54,088 nt of DNA. Source: Alicyclobacillus fructus. GTDB taxonomy: Bacteria; Bacillota; Bacilli; Alicyclobacillales; Alicyclobacillaceae. Position 1 is the stretch's first letter, and the number at the start of each line of letters is the position of its first letter. The notes below the pieces were generated by a model that saw only the letters and a list, made by a program, of their open reading frames with translations, ran no database searches and was not told the DNA's origin. Below, piece after piece: positions 26,526 through 35,853 of this stretch. The position numbers and the translations under genes are program-made. The stretch lies in assembly GCF_017329605.1 (NCBI RefSeq), contig NZ_JAFMTY010000023.1, forward strand, positions 1 to 54,088, read 5' to 3'.

Positions 26526-27422
26526 ATGCAGGTCGGCCTCATTGGTCTCGGGAAGATGGGCCACAATCTGGCGCTCAACATGATGGATCACGGGCATCAG
26601 GTGGTGGCGTACGATTTGCACAAGCAGGCCGTCGACGCCGTCGCGAAGGAGGGCGCGACGCCCGCCGAATCTGTTTCCGACCTGGTGGCGAAGCTGACGC
26701 CGCCGCGCATCGTCTGGCTGATGGTCCCGCACGGCAAGCCGGTGGACAACCTGATTGATCAACTGAAGCCGCTCCTCCAGGCGGGGGACATCATCATCGA
26801 GGGCGGGAACTCGCATTATAAGGACAGCATTCGCCACGCCGAGGATTTGAAGAAGGTGGGCATTCACTTCTTCGACGTGGGGACCTCGGGCGGCATGGAG
26901 GGGGCGCGCCACGGCGCCTGCTACATGATCGGCGGCGATCCCGAGGTGTTCAAGACCATCGAGCCGCTGTTCCGCGACACCGCGGTGCCGAACGGCTACG
27001 TGTACACCGGGCGCGCGGGAAGCGGACACTTCGCCAAAATGGTGCACAATGGCATTGAGTACGGCATGATGGCGGCCATCGGCGAGGGGTTCGAGGTGCT
27101 GGAGAAGGGGCCGTTCGATTACGACTTCGCCGAGATCGCGCGCTGCTGGTCGAATGGCTCGGTCATTCGCGGCTGGCTGATGGAGCTTGCGGAGAAGTCG
27201 TTCCGCGAGGATCCGCGGCTCGACAAGATCAAGGGCGTCGTGCACGCGTCGGGCGAGGGGCAGTGGACCGTCCAGGAGGCGCTCGAGGTCCAGGCGGCGG
27301 TGCCGGTCATCGCGACCTCTGTGATGATGCGTTATCGGTCCATGCAGGATGACTCGTTCAGCGGCAAAGTGCAGGCGGCGCTCCGCAACGAGTTCGGAGG
27401 TCACGCGGTGGAGCGGGCCTGA
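26526..27422 (+). CDS. gnd: 6-phosphogluconate dehydrogenase, short YqeC type
   Basis: This 298-residue oxidoreductase decarboxylates 6-phosphogluconate to ribulose 5-phosphate. The N-terminal GLIGLGKMGHNLALNM is the dinucleotide-binding loop. DVGTSGGMEGARHGACYMIGG is the substrate loop, and GSGHFAKMVHNGIEYGMM holds the catalytic Lys. It is much shorter than the 470-residue E. coli form and fits the roughly 300-residue YqeC group. AGGAAAGGG lies ten bases before the ATG at 26526. A weak terminator follows, and then a LacI-type regulator. Gluconokinase and its transporter are 9 kb away at 36672-39388. Confidence 0.92.
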   Translation: MQVGLIGLGKMGHNLALNMMDHGHQVVAYDLHKQAVDAVAKEGATPAESVSDLVAKLTPPRIVWLMVPHGKPVDNLIDQLKPLLQAGDIIIEGGNSHYKDSIRHAEDLKKVGIHFFDVGTSGGMEGARHGACYMIGGDPEVFKTIEPLFRDTAVPNGYVYTGRAGSGHFAKMVHNGIEYGMMAAIGEGFEVLEKGPFDYDFAEIARCWSNGSVIRGWLMELAEKSFREDPRLDKIKGVVHASGEGQWTVQEALEVQAAVPVIATSVMMRYRSMQDDSFSGKVQAALRNEFGGHAVERA

Positions 27423-27440
27423 CAGCTCGCGCAGGGAAGG

Positions 27441-27464
27441 GGCGATGGCTGGCATCGCCTCTTT
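27441..27464 (+). terminator. Weak intrinsic terminator after gnd
   Basis: GGCGATG (27441-27447) pairs with CATCGCC (27453-27459) around a 5-base loop, then TCTTT. The stem is short, so read-through into the lacI-type gene is likely. Confidence 0.5.
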
Positions 27465-27485
27465 GCTGTCATGGAGGGAACAGGG

Positions 27486-28529
27486 GTGCCAAAGCGGGCC
27501 ACGATTCAGGATGTCGCTCGGGAAGCCGGCGTGTCCGTCACGACGGTTTCGCGCTATTTGAACGGGCGCTACGAGTCCATGAGCGACAGGACGCGCGAGA
27601 AGATCGCGGACGTGATCGCGCGGCTGGGCTATCGTCCAAACGCACTCGCGAAGGGGCTGAAGGCGCAGCGGACGCAGACGGTGGGGGCGATTGTGGTCAA
27701 CATGGGCTACCCGTTCTGCGTCGGGTTTCTGCGCGCGTTTTCGCGCGCCCTTGGCGCCGAAGGCTATCACCTCATGGTGGCCGAGTCCGAGGGAGACGCG
27801 CGGCGCGAGCGCCAGCTCATCGAGTCGTTGGTCGCAAACCGCGTGGAGGCCATCGCGCTGCAGACGAGTGGAGCCAACAACGACTACCTGGAGGATTTGG
27901 CGCGCGAAATGCCGGTGGTGCTCGTCGATCGCGCCTTCTCCTTGCCTCACGCCTACGCCATCGGCACGAACAACCGTGACGCATCGCGGGAAATGGCGTG
28001 GCAGCTGTTCGATCTCGGCTATGAACGCATCGTGTATCTCACGGAAGACGAACGAGGCATTCCCACGCGGACGGAGCGGCTCGAAGGTTATCTGGAGGCT
28101 TGCCGCGTGGCGCTGCGAGAACCGGAGGTCATGCGGGTGCGCCGAGGGGATGCGTCGTCCTTCGCCGATGCCATCGCGCGCGTGGACGCCGAGATCCGCC
28201 GCGGGCGCCGCACGGCCGTGTACAGCGCGAATGGCCTGATTCTCATGGAGTGTTACCGCGCCCTGCGCCAATTGGGACACCCTGTGCCGTCCGCACTTGG
28301 GCTCGCGACCTTTGATCACCCTGACTGGGCCGATCTCGTCGATCCTCCACTGACGTGCGTCCGACAGCCCGTGGACGAGATGGGCGAAGAGGCCGCCCGG
28401 ATGGTCATCGCCCGCCTGCGCGGCGAGGACGTGCCAGAAAAGACTCGCGTGCTCGCGTCCACTCTGGTGATGCGGGAGTCGACGGGGCGGGAACAGAGCG
28501 CTCGCATTGGCCGGGACGTTTCGCGTTAG
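27486..28529 (+). CDS. LacI-family transcriptional regulator
   Basis: This is a 347-residue repressor type protein. The N-terminal helix-turn-helix and hinge read ATIQDVAREAGVSVTTVSRYLNG and GYRPNALAKGLK; the rest is a periplasmic-binding-type sugar sensor. GTG at 27486 is preferred, seven bases after GGAGGG. The gene follows gnd, so gluconate or a related sugar acid is a plausible signal. A LacI-type AAGCGCTT operator lies on the gluconokinase promoter at 39519. That pairing is inference. Confidence 0.88.
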   Translation: MPKRATIQDVAREAGVSVTTVSRYLNGRYESMSDRTREKIADVIARLGYRPNALAKGLKAQRTQTVGAIVVNMGYPFCVGFLRAFSRALGAEGYHLMVAESEGDARRERQLIESLVANRVEAIALQTSGANNDYLEDLAREMPVVLVDRAFSLPHAYAIGTNNRDASREMAWQLFDLGYERIVYLTEDERGIPTRTERLEGYLEACRVALREPEVMRVRRGDASSFADAIARVDAEIRRGRRTAVYSANGLILMECYRALRQLGHPVPSALGLATFDHPDWADLVDPPLTCVRQPVDEMGEEAARMVIARLRGEDVPEKTRVLASTLVMRESTGREQSARIGRDVSR

Positions 28530-28582
28530 GCCAAAACGACTTTGCTTTCGCATAGGAGGAAGAGATCAGAGGTTCAGACGTA

Positions 28583-28831
28583 ATGCGCGTTCGCAAGAGA
28601 TTTGATTTGGTGAATGAAACAGTGGAACGATTTGTTCAAGTCCATGATGGTCAGTGGGATCGGACCATTTGTTGCGACGTGCGGTGGCAAGAGGAGCCGG
28701 TGAAGACCACGCCCCTAGGGTTGCTGACCCACGCAGTGACACATGAGTTTCATCATAAGGGGCAAATCGTCGCCATGGCGCGGCACCTTGGCCATGTTCC
28801 CCCGACACCGATTTGGTGCTTCCATAGCATA
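28583..28831 (+). pseudogene. DinB-family C-terminal remnant
   Basis: About 83 residues match the second half of DinB-family metalloproteins: TTPLGLLTHAVTHEFHHKGQ carries the spaced metal-ligand histidines and ends with ARHLGHVPPTPIWCF. The first 70 to 80 residues of a normal DinB protein are missing, and the frame runs on into unrelated DNA until 29176. AGGAGG lies too far upstream to serve the ATG well. A full DinB gene is present at 31886-32398. This copy is most likely a decayed gene. Confidence 0.65.
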
Positions 28832-28879
28832 GGAGAACACCGTGGAGCCAGGGGAAGGTCGCGGGCGCATCGATTTGTG

Positions 28880-29093
28880 TCAATGCGCCTGCTTCCGAGC
28901 AAGTTCTTCGATTTCTTGCTTGGGAAGGCTCGTCATCTCGGCGATGTCTTCAATCTTCATGACTTTGCGAAGCAGATTTCCGATGATCTCCATGTGCCCC
29001 TCCATGCGTCCTTCCATACGCCCCTCCTCATACATCTTCTTCCAACTTCGACACGGTTCTCACCTCCCTGTCCAGTTGACTCCGACGTTTCAG
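28880..29093 (-). pseudogene. Rpn / PD-(D/E)XK nuclease transposase-family C-terminal remnant
   Basis: On the minus strand the frame LKRRSQLDREVRTVSKLEED stops at TGA near 29036. The next frame continues the family pattern with YEEGRMEGRMEGH and then a helix ending KQEIEELARKQAH at 28880. A glutamate/glycine/arginine repeat followed by such a helix is the usual tail of the recombination-promoting nuclease family. The nuclease domain is absent and one frameshift is present, so this is debris, lying back to back with the DinB remnant. Confidence 0.6.
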
Positions 29094-29108
29094 TGCACTG
29101 CAATCGCG

Positions 29109-29564
29109 TCATCTTTCCATTCCAATCGACGGAATCGGGCGTTCGGGTATCGGACTGGACAAGACAATGGAGGTGACGACCTGGCCGAAGGGCACCAGCG
29201 CGTCGATCACGCGTTCCAAGTGTTCCATGGACATCGCCACGACCTTGAGAAGCAAGCACGCGTCGCCCGTCACGCGATGACACTCGAGAACCTCCGGCAT
29301 CTCCTTCACTGTGGCGATGGCGCTACCGTACCGGCCGCCGTGGACTGTGAGGCGGATAAAGGTCTCCACCGCATACCCTACTTTCTTCGGATCCACGGTG
29401 GCACGGTAATGCCGAAGGATTCCGGCATCCTCCATCTTGCGAACGCGTTCCGCTACAGCAGGCGGAGACAATCTTACCTCGTCCCCCAGTTCACGATACG
29501 AGACGCGCGCGTTCTTCTGCAAATGCTCGAGGATGTGCCAATCGATCTCGTCCAACTCATACAT
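29109..29564 (-). CDS. Lrp/AsnC-family transcriptional regulator
   Basis: This 151-residue regulator has an N-terminal winged helix (LDEIDWHILEHLQKNARVSYRELGDEVRLSPPAVAERVRKME) and a C-terminal RAM ligand-binding domain (from about residue 65). The Lrp pattern is complete. The ATG at 29564 has GGAGG eleven bases upstream. It is divergent from an MFS exporter gene with 136 bases between the starts, so it probably controls that exporter and itself in response to an amino acid. Confidence 0.88.
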   Translation of the reverse strand: MYELDEIDWHILEHLQKNARVSYRELGDEVRLSPPAVAERVRKMEDAGILRHYRATVDPKKVGYAVETFIRLTVHGGRYGSAIATVKEMPEVLECHRVTGDACLLLKVVAMSMEHLERVIDALVPFGQVVTSIVLSSPIPERPIPSIGMER

Positions 29565-29700
29565 CGAAAGTCTATCCTCCAATGTTCTTTAAATTCGAAG
29601 AAAAAACCGTGTTTCGCTTTTGCTTGCACATTCAGAATAGAATCTTTGCTTTGTATCATACGGCTCATCGAACGGCTATGGCAAGATGGAGGGATGCAGC

Positions 29701-30936
29701 GTGGCAGAGCACGACGCACCGAGGCGGATCGGCAACTCCATGGGGCTCGTGACGACGTTGGCCTTCACGATTCTCTTGGTCGGTTCGGATGAAATGGTGT
29801 TGTCTCCGATACTCTCGCAAATATCGAACGCATTCCGTGTCTCCGTCAGCCAGGCCGCACTGGCGGTCAGTGCGTACGGACTCGCCCTGGCCCTCGGGGC
29901 ACCCGTCTTGGCGCGTGTCGGCGATCGCAAGGGCGCAGGGGCTGCATTATGGCTGGGCTTGGCGGGATTTGTCGGGGCTTCGATCCTGTGCGCATACGCG
30001 ACAAGTTTTCTCGAATTTTTGCTGGCGAGGTTTTTGTCCGGACTCGCGGCAGGGCTCACGGTGCCGAGTGCGTACGCGCTTGCGGGGGCATCCGTGTCGG
30101 ACGAATTTCGTGGGCAGGCGCTGGGTTGGGTGGTATCTGGCTGGTCGTGGTCCTTTATCCTCGGCGTTCCTCTGGCCACATGGGTCGATCGCGACCTGGG
30201 TTGGCGTTGGATGTTCGTGTCGTTCGGCTTTGTGGCGATACTCCTCATGCTATTCATGGCATGGTCAATCAAGCGGAGACGCTTGTTTCTTACCAATCGA
30301 AACGCCGCGGAGGCTGGTGAACGCACAGCGACGGCGGATCTCTTTCGGCTGCAGGGCGTCGCGGCCCTCCTTACCGCTACGTTCGGCAACATGTTCGGAT
30401 TTTACGGGATGTACGCGCTTTTTGGTGTGGCCTGGCATCTCCATGCGTTCGCGTCGCATGTCCAAAGTGGCACCTTGCTTCTCGCCTATGGTATCGGGTT
30501 CGCAACGAGCGCCGTGACGGGACGGTGGGCGGATCGATGGGGACGCCGCAGGATACTTGGGATAAGCCTCGTTGCCCTGACGGCCGTCATCCTCATGCTG
30601 CCCTATTCGATGAACCAAGTGGGGCTCGTCTCCATTACGCTCTTTGTTTGGGGTGTGTTTCAGAGCTTGACGGTGACGCTCATCACCGCGTCCTTGAGTG
30701 AATATTCGGAGGTACACCGACATCACATCATGGGGTGGTACAGTTTTGCGACCAACATGGCCGTGCTCCTGGCTCCCGCGACGATGGGTTGGCTTGACGT
30801 CCACGCCGGGTACGCGACCGTCGCCATGCTCTGCGCCGTGATCACGGCTGCCGCCAGTGCGAGCGCGTGGTTGGCGTCGAAGACTCCGCCGCGCGGGCCA
30901 AGAGAGAGCGTGGGAGGTCGCGATCGCGTCTCGTAG
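29701..30936 (+). CDS. MFS transporter
   Basis: This is a 411-residue protein with twelve predicted helices in two sets of six. The loop after helix 2 reads LARVGDRKGAG, a variant of the GxxxDRxGRR motif, and its repeat GRWADRWGRRRILG after helix 8 is canonical. GTG at 29701 has GGAGGG seven bases upstream; the ATG at 29686 overlaps that site. Divergence from an Lrp-type regulator suggests amino acid or drug efflux. The substrate cannot be told. Confidence 0.82.
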   Translation: MAEHDAPRRIGNSMGLVTTLAFTILLVGSDEMVLSPILSQISNAFRVSVSQAALAVSAYGLALALGAPVLARVGDRKGAGAALWLGLAGFVGASILCAYATSFLEFLLARFLSGLAAGLTVPSAYALAGASVSDEFRGQALGWVVSGWSWSFILGVPLATWVDRDLGWRWMFVSFGFVAILLMLFMAWSIKRRRLFLTNRNAAEAGERTATADLFRLQGVAALLTATFGNMFGFYGMYALFGVAWHLHAFASHVQSGTLLLAYGIGFATSAVTGRWADRWGRRRILGISLVALTAVILMLPYSMNQVGLVSITLFVWGVFQSLTVTLITASLSEYSEVHRHHIMGWYSFATNMAVLLAPATMGWLDVHAGYATVAMLCAVITAAASASAWLASKTPPRGPRESVGGRDRVS

Positions 30937-30988
30937 TCCATGCCGGTTTGCCTTCGGGATACGCGTGCGTAGGCATTTGAAAAAAGAT

Positions 30989-31255
30989 TCATAAAATGTT
31001 CAATGCGGCTAGAACAAGAAAGCTTGCCGATGAACCCTTAGCATATGCAACCTTTTTACCCTTTAGATCGGCCAGTGTATTCAAGTTCGACTGCTTGGGT
31101 ACTAAAATGCCTCGATACACCTCAGGTTCATAGGCCACATACGCCACCTGAGATCCGGGGGTCGCTTGGGCAAAGACGGCCGGTGAGCCTCCGACTTCTC
31201 CGAGGTCCAAGCTGCCGCTGTTGCGGGCCTGAAGAAGAGGTGGACCAGAGGTAAA
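30989..31255 (-). pseudogene. SsuA-like sulfonate-binding protein remnant
   Basis: On the minus strand WYEFTSGPPLLQARNSGSLD, then GEVGGSPAVFAQA and LADLKGKKVAYAKGSSASF align with the intact SsuA at 10073-11119 (FVGGPQLLQAMNAGAIDFGE, DLKGKTIALNKGSN). About 88 residues remain. The signal peptide and the N-terminal strand are gone, and a stop follows LAALNIL where SsuA runs on for another 180 residues. No permease or ATPase remnant is near. It is a relic of a second sulfonate or related uptake gene. Confidence 0.75.
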
Positions 31256-31301
31256 TTCATACCACCCATACCACCTTTGTTCTGTGTTTGGCGAGTGTTC
31301 T

Positions 31302-31309
31302 GATACAAT
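31302..31309 (+). promoter_or_regulatory. Extended -10 promoter for the 31400 gene
   Basis: TG-A-TACAAT is an extended -10 element about 90 bases before the TTG start at 31400. No strong -35 is seen. Confidence 0.4.
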
Positions 31310-31399
31310 GAGAGCGACAGAGGCTCGCCGAACTCGTGTGCACTGGAACTCCGCAGTTGTCGTGTGGCGTGCAGACGGTCTTCGAAGAAGGTGAGACGC

Positions 31400-31729
31400 T
31401 TGGATGGAGCCTCCCAGCATAAGGTCATTTGTTCCTACTGCGGCGACGTGATCTCTTCGAAAGGCGATCTCGTCACATTGCTCTCATTTCCGGAAATCGT
31501 GGATTCAGTTCACACGAGGTGCTATGGGGAATTGTCCTTAAGAAGGTCTGGCCCACGCGTGCCGCTCAATTCGGCGGGCATGTGGTGGATGATGGCCGTA
31601 TTTGGTGCGGTGTGTTTGTTTCTGTTTTTATTGAGAAATTTTGATTTCTTGTTTATCTTGGTTGGATGTATAGTTCCATCAATTAGATTGATCTCATGGA
31701 TCATGGTGGAGAGAAAATTTCGCGACTAA
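31400..31729 (+). CDS. Small protein with a CxxC motif and two membrane helices, unknown
   Basis: This 109-residue ORF begins at a TTG five bases after AAGGTGAG. The N-terminal half carries ICSYCGDVISSKGD (a CxxC, zinc-ribbon-like half site) and a further Cys in HTRCYGEL. The C-terminal half has two hydrophobic segments (about residues 60-78 and 82-98). DNA here is much AT-richer than its surroundings, which suggests recent arrival. No family was recognised. A treble-clef anti-sigma-like or viral-defence accessory is possible but unsupported. Confidence 0.5.
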   Translation: MDGASQHKVICSYCGDVISSKGDLVTLLSFPEIVDSVHTRCYGELSLRRSGPRVPLNSAGMWWMMAVFGAVCLFLFLLRNFDFLFILVGCIVPSIRLISWIMVERKFRD

Positions 31730-31885
31730 GCTATGTGTCATGAACAACTGGCACAACATGAAACATCTGAGCCACGTCATCTCTGGGTCAAACGCTCTGG
31801 ACCTTCATGTGCATCGTAGCCGGGCGTGCAAGCCGGACAGCTGGCCGATGGTGCAAGCCACCGGCTCTGCCTGTCCATCGCTCGC

Positions 31886-32398
31886 TCATGTTCCACTTCG
31901 GATAGCGACCAGGGTCTCGCGCGCCTGTTCCAGGTGGCGCTGTTCGTGGTAACCCACAAACTCCAACCACTCCTGGAGGGAAAGTTCCCCGAACACCGGA
32001 TGTGGCACCGGCCCTGTCCACTTCTCCAATTCGTCAGGATCGCCAACCGCGCGCGCCGAATCCATCAGGGTTTGCCTCGCTTCTTCCAAAGCAGCTCGAA
32101 GTGAATGACGTACTTTGGGCGCTTCCGAGGGGGTGATGAAATCCGGAGCCTTGATTTTGACACGCCGGTCGGCAGCGCGTTCGACGCCCTTGGGCTTGCC
32201 GCTGTAGGGCCGAGGGTCCTTGGCGGCTCGACGGAACACGGGGATGATCGACAGGTCCGTTTTCAAAATATGTTCGAAAATCTGGCCGACCGTCCATCGC
32301 TCGGGCCCCGGGAGGACGTTCAACTCGTCTTCCGCGATCTCGTCTAGCAGCGATAACGTCTGTCGGTGTGTTGACGAAACGAAGGCAAAGCTGTCCAT
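31886..32398 (-). CDS. DinB-family protein (metal-dependent, four-helix bundle)
   Basis: This is a 170-residue protein of the DinB/YfiT superfamily. The first conserved helix ends ERWTVGQIFEHILKTD (first ligand His), and the last holds GYHEQRHLEQA, giving the three-His metal site pattern. Many relatives are thiol-dependent transferases or stress-linked proteins. The ATG at 32398 has AAGGGA ten bases upstream; the longer frame is not supported. An incomplete paralogue is at 28583. Confidence 0.82.
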   Translation of the reverse strand: MDSFAFVSSTHRQTLSLLDEIAEDELNVLPGPERWTVGQIFEHILKTDLSIIPVFRRAAKDPRPYSGKPKGVERAADRRVKIKAPDFITPSEAPKVRHSLRAALEEARQTLMDSARAVGDPDELEKWTGPVPHPVFGELSLQEWLEFVGYHEQRHLEQARETLVAIRSGT

Positions 32399-32794
32399 GC
32401 ATCCAAACTCCCTTCTCGTATAGCGCTTACATGAATCAGAGCGAAAAAAGTCGTTCGGCGGCTCGTAAGTCCGCCTCGATGAAACCATCTTGGCATATGG
32501 CCCGGCATTCAAACAAATTGTACACGAAAAGTTTTTGGGAAGGGGTCATGAGCGCTCCCGAATTTTGAAAGGCATGTCGAGAAGGAGCAAGAGCACACGG
32601 GGATCGCGTTGGGGGGGATGATCGTGGTATAGATCTTCCGTGCCGGGCCTTTGGACGAGATCGAGCGCAACGGTGTGGACCTCATTGGAAGGGGTTGATG
32701 GAAAAAAGAGTTGCGGGATTCGCGTTGACGCGTCATCCCTCTCATGGAGGAGTGGAGTGGAACATGGCGTGAACGACGAGCGGATGGCTGCTCG
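32399..32794. other. 396-base gap with no recognised gene
   Basis: Six-frame reading gives only short ORFs without ribosome sites. A plus-strand run around 32630-32700 (RAGPLDEIERNGVDLIGRG) looks protein-like but is cut by stops on both sides, so it may be the trace of a lost gene. Upstream of the DinB gene (on its strand) no clear promoter was placed. Confidence 0.35.
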
Positions 32795-34102
32795 CTAGAA
32801 CAGCGCAGCGGCAAGAAGCCCGCCGACGACGACGTTGACCAAGACGGTCACCGTAAAGACGGCGATCGCTTTCCCGCTTACGTCCCGCAGGTCGCGAAAA
32901 CGCGTGTTGAGACCGATGCTTAGGAACGTCAGTGTAAACAGCCAGGTGCGGAGTGCGTTCAAATTGTTCGTGAAATCTGTGGCAAACGCTTTTCCGTACG
33001 CGCTTTGCCACCAGGTGGACAGAATCGAGGCAACGATGAACGCGATCACGAACTTCGGAAACCGATCCCATACCAGCGCTCCGAGGGAAGGATGGTTCGC
33101 GTCCCCGGCGCCGGCCTTGCGATCCCATACGGCCGTCGCGATCACGGCGAAGATCAAGCACACGAGGCTGATGAGCACGTCGCGGCTCAGTTTCACCAGC
33201 GAGAACGCCTTGACTGCGGCGTCGCCCACCATCTGTGCCGCTGCCGCGCCAGATGCATCGGCGAGCTCAGAACCGCCGATCCATGCGCCGGCCTTCAGCG
33301 CCGAAAGATGAAATCCGTGCACGAGAGCGGGCAAGACGAAGATGAGAATCAAACCGTACACAACGACCAAGGAGACGACATAGCCGATTTGTCGTGGCTT
33401 GGCTCGCACCGTGTTGCCGACGGCGATGGCGGCCGACACACCGCACACCGATGCGCCTGCGCCGAGCACTGCCAGATATCGATCGTCGAGCTTGAGCCAG
33501 CGCCCGAGCACCTGCGATACCGCAAAACCAACGGCGACGATGATGGCGGCTTCCACAAAGGCCCGCGGCCCCGATTTGGCGACGATAGAAAACGGGAGGT
33601 TCGCCCCCAACAAGACAATGGATATCTTGATGAAAAGCTCCGACTGTGCAGTCGCCGATTCGATGGAGCTCGGAATTCGAAGCAGGTTGCCTGCCACGAC
33701 TCCTAGGATGAGCGCCCAGAATGGGTACTCAAGGCCGTCCTGTTTGAGGATCTGTTGACTGCCCAAAATCAAGACGCCCCAGGCTGCCGCGAACAAAACG
33801 GTGAAGCCCAGCGCATACTGTCCCAAGGACACGCCGGATCGAACGGCTGGTAAAACCGTTAACAGCAGAAGAACCAACCAAGTTGCGACGTATGCCGCCC
33901 AGTGATGCGCAATTTGCAACCCCAGCGGAGTCTTCGGCCAAGGCTTGGGCACGGATGTTTGAAACACATCCAACGGAATGCCCAATCCGTACGCGCTCGC
34001 CACGGCGAGGACGAGCAGAAGACCGATCCCAACGGACCACCAGTCCCCGCGAACGACGCGAACCGGCTCGTCGGAACGTCCAGTCCCGAGGGCAACCGAC
34101 AC
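32795..34102 (-). CDS. yeiH: YeiH/UPF0324-family permease, putative sulfate or sulfite exporter
   Basis: This is a 435-residue membrane protein with ten to eleven hydrophobic segments. The family blocks IVLLGANLPFSIV and VLGAGASVCGVSAAIAVGN are clear, and the C-terminal LTFLSIGLNTRFRDL matches too. GTG at 34102 is seven bases after AAGGAGG; an ATG two codons earlier lies too close to the site. The name 'putative sulfate exporter' is a family label, unproven. Its gene is just after metY on the same strand but has its own promoter, and a short leader ORF ends right at its ribosome site. Confidence 0.82.
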   Translation of the reverse strand: MSVALGTGRSDEPVRVVRGDWWSVGIGLLLVLAVASAYGLGIPLDVFQTSVPKPWPKTPLGLQIAHHWAAYVATWLVLLLLTVLPAVRSGVSLGQYALGFTVLFAAAWGVLILGSQQILKQDGLEYPFWALILGVVAGNLLRIPSSIESATAQSELFIKISIVLLGANLPFSIVAKSGPRAFVEAAIIVAVGFAVSQVLGRWLKLDDRYLAVLGAGASVCGVSAAIAVGNTVRAKPRQIGYVVSLVVVYGLILIFVLPALVHGFHLSALKAGAWIGGSELADASGAAAAQMVGDAAVKAFSLVKLSRDVLISLVCLIFAVIATAVWDRKAGAGDANHPSLGALVWDRFPKFVIAFIVASILSTWWQSAYGKAFATDFTNNLNALRTWLFTLTFLSIGLNTRFRDLRDVSGKAIAVFTVTVLVNVVVGGLLAAALF

Positions 34103-34118
34103 AGACATTCCTCCTTCT

Positions 34119-34160
34119 TCAGTTGTCAAGATGTGTGGACCATGGACTGAGGCTACACAT
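34119..34160 (-). CDS. 13-residue leader peptide upstream of yeiH
   Basis: An ATG at 34160 follows a perfect AGGAGGTGAT site (34174-34165) at four to five bases. The peptide is MCSLSPWSTHLDN, then TGA at 34121-34119. The stop lies two bases before the AAGGAGG site of yeiH, so ribosomes ending here could free or block the next start. The first codons ATGTGT can pair with ACACAT (34136-34131). A Cys codon at position 2 and the transporter context hint at sulfur-dependent control. No longer gene in this frame fits. Confidence 0.5.
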   Translation of the reverse strand: MCSLSPWSTHLDN

Positions 34161-34176
34161 TCCTATCACCTCCTAT

Positions 34177-34239
34177 ATCCAAGTTAACATATTGGATTAT
34201 TCGATATTTAATCTACAACAGGTGCGTGTGAAGTGTCAA
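34177..34239 (-). promoter_or_regulatory. Promoter and inverted repeat for leader peptide/yeiH
   Basis: On the minus strand TTGACA (34239-34234) and TAGATT (34215-34210) are 18 bases apart. Downstream, ATCCAA (34177-34182) and TTGGAT (34192-34197) form an inverted repeat with a 9-base centre, of the size bound by LysR-type or similar regulators. Confidence 0.45.
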
Positions 34240-34305
34240 ACGATGATCGACGCGACGACACGGTGAGGGATCACGGCGGTTCCTCAGAGGGCGAGTTCAC
34301 ATCAA

Positions 34306-34327
34306 GACCCCACCACATGGCGGGGCC
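34306..34327 (-). terminator. Hairpin after metY, weak terminator
   Basis: A 9-bp stem with two G-U pairs (34327-34319 with 34314-34306) and a 4-base loop lies 22 bases past the metY stop. TTGATG follows, so the U-run is poor. Confidence 0.4.
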
Positions 34328-34348
34328 CCTTGTCGTTCCCGCACTCGC

Positions 34349-35851
<1,503 letters not shown>

Positions 35852-35853
35852 TC

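Noticed and set aside
26244-28553. A 769-codon minus-strand frame
   Set aside because: It is antisense to deoD, gnd and the LacI gene and has the His/Arg-rich composition of a shadow frame in GC-rich DNA.
34102-34129. yeiH starting at TTG 34129 or ATG 34108
   Set aside because: The ribosome site AAGGAGG lies between them, one base from the ATG. The GTG at 34102 has the right spacing.
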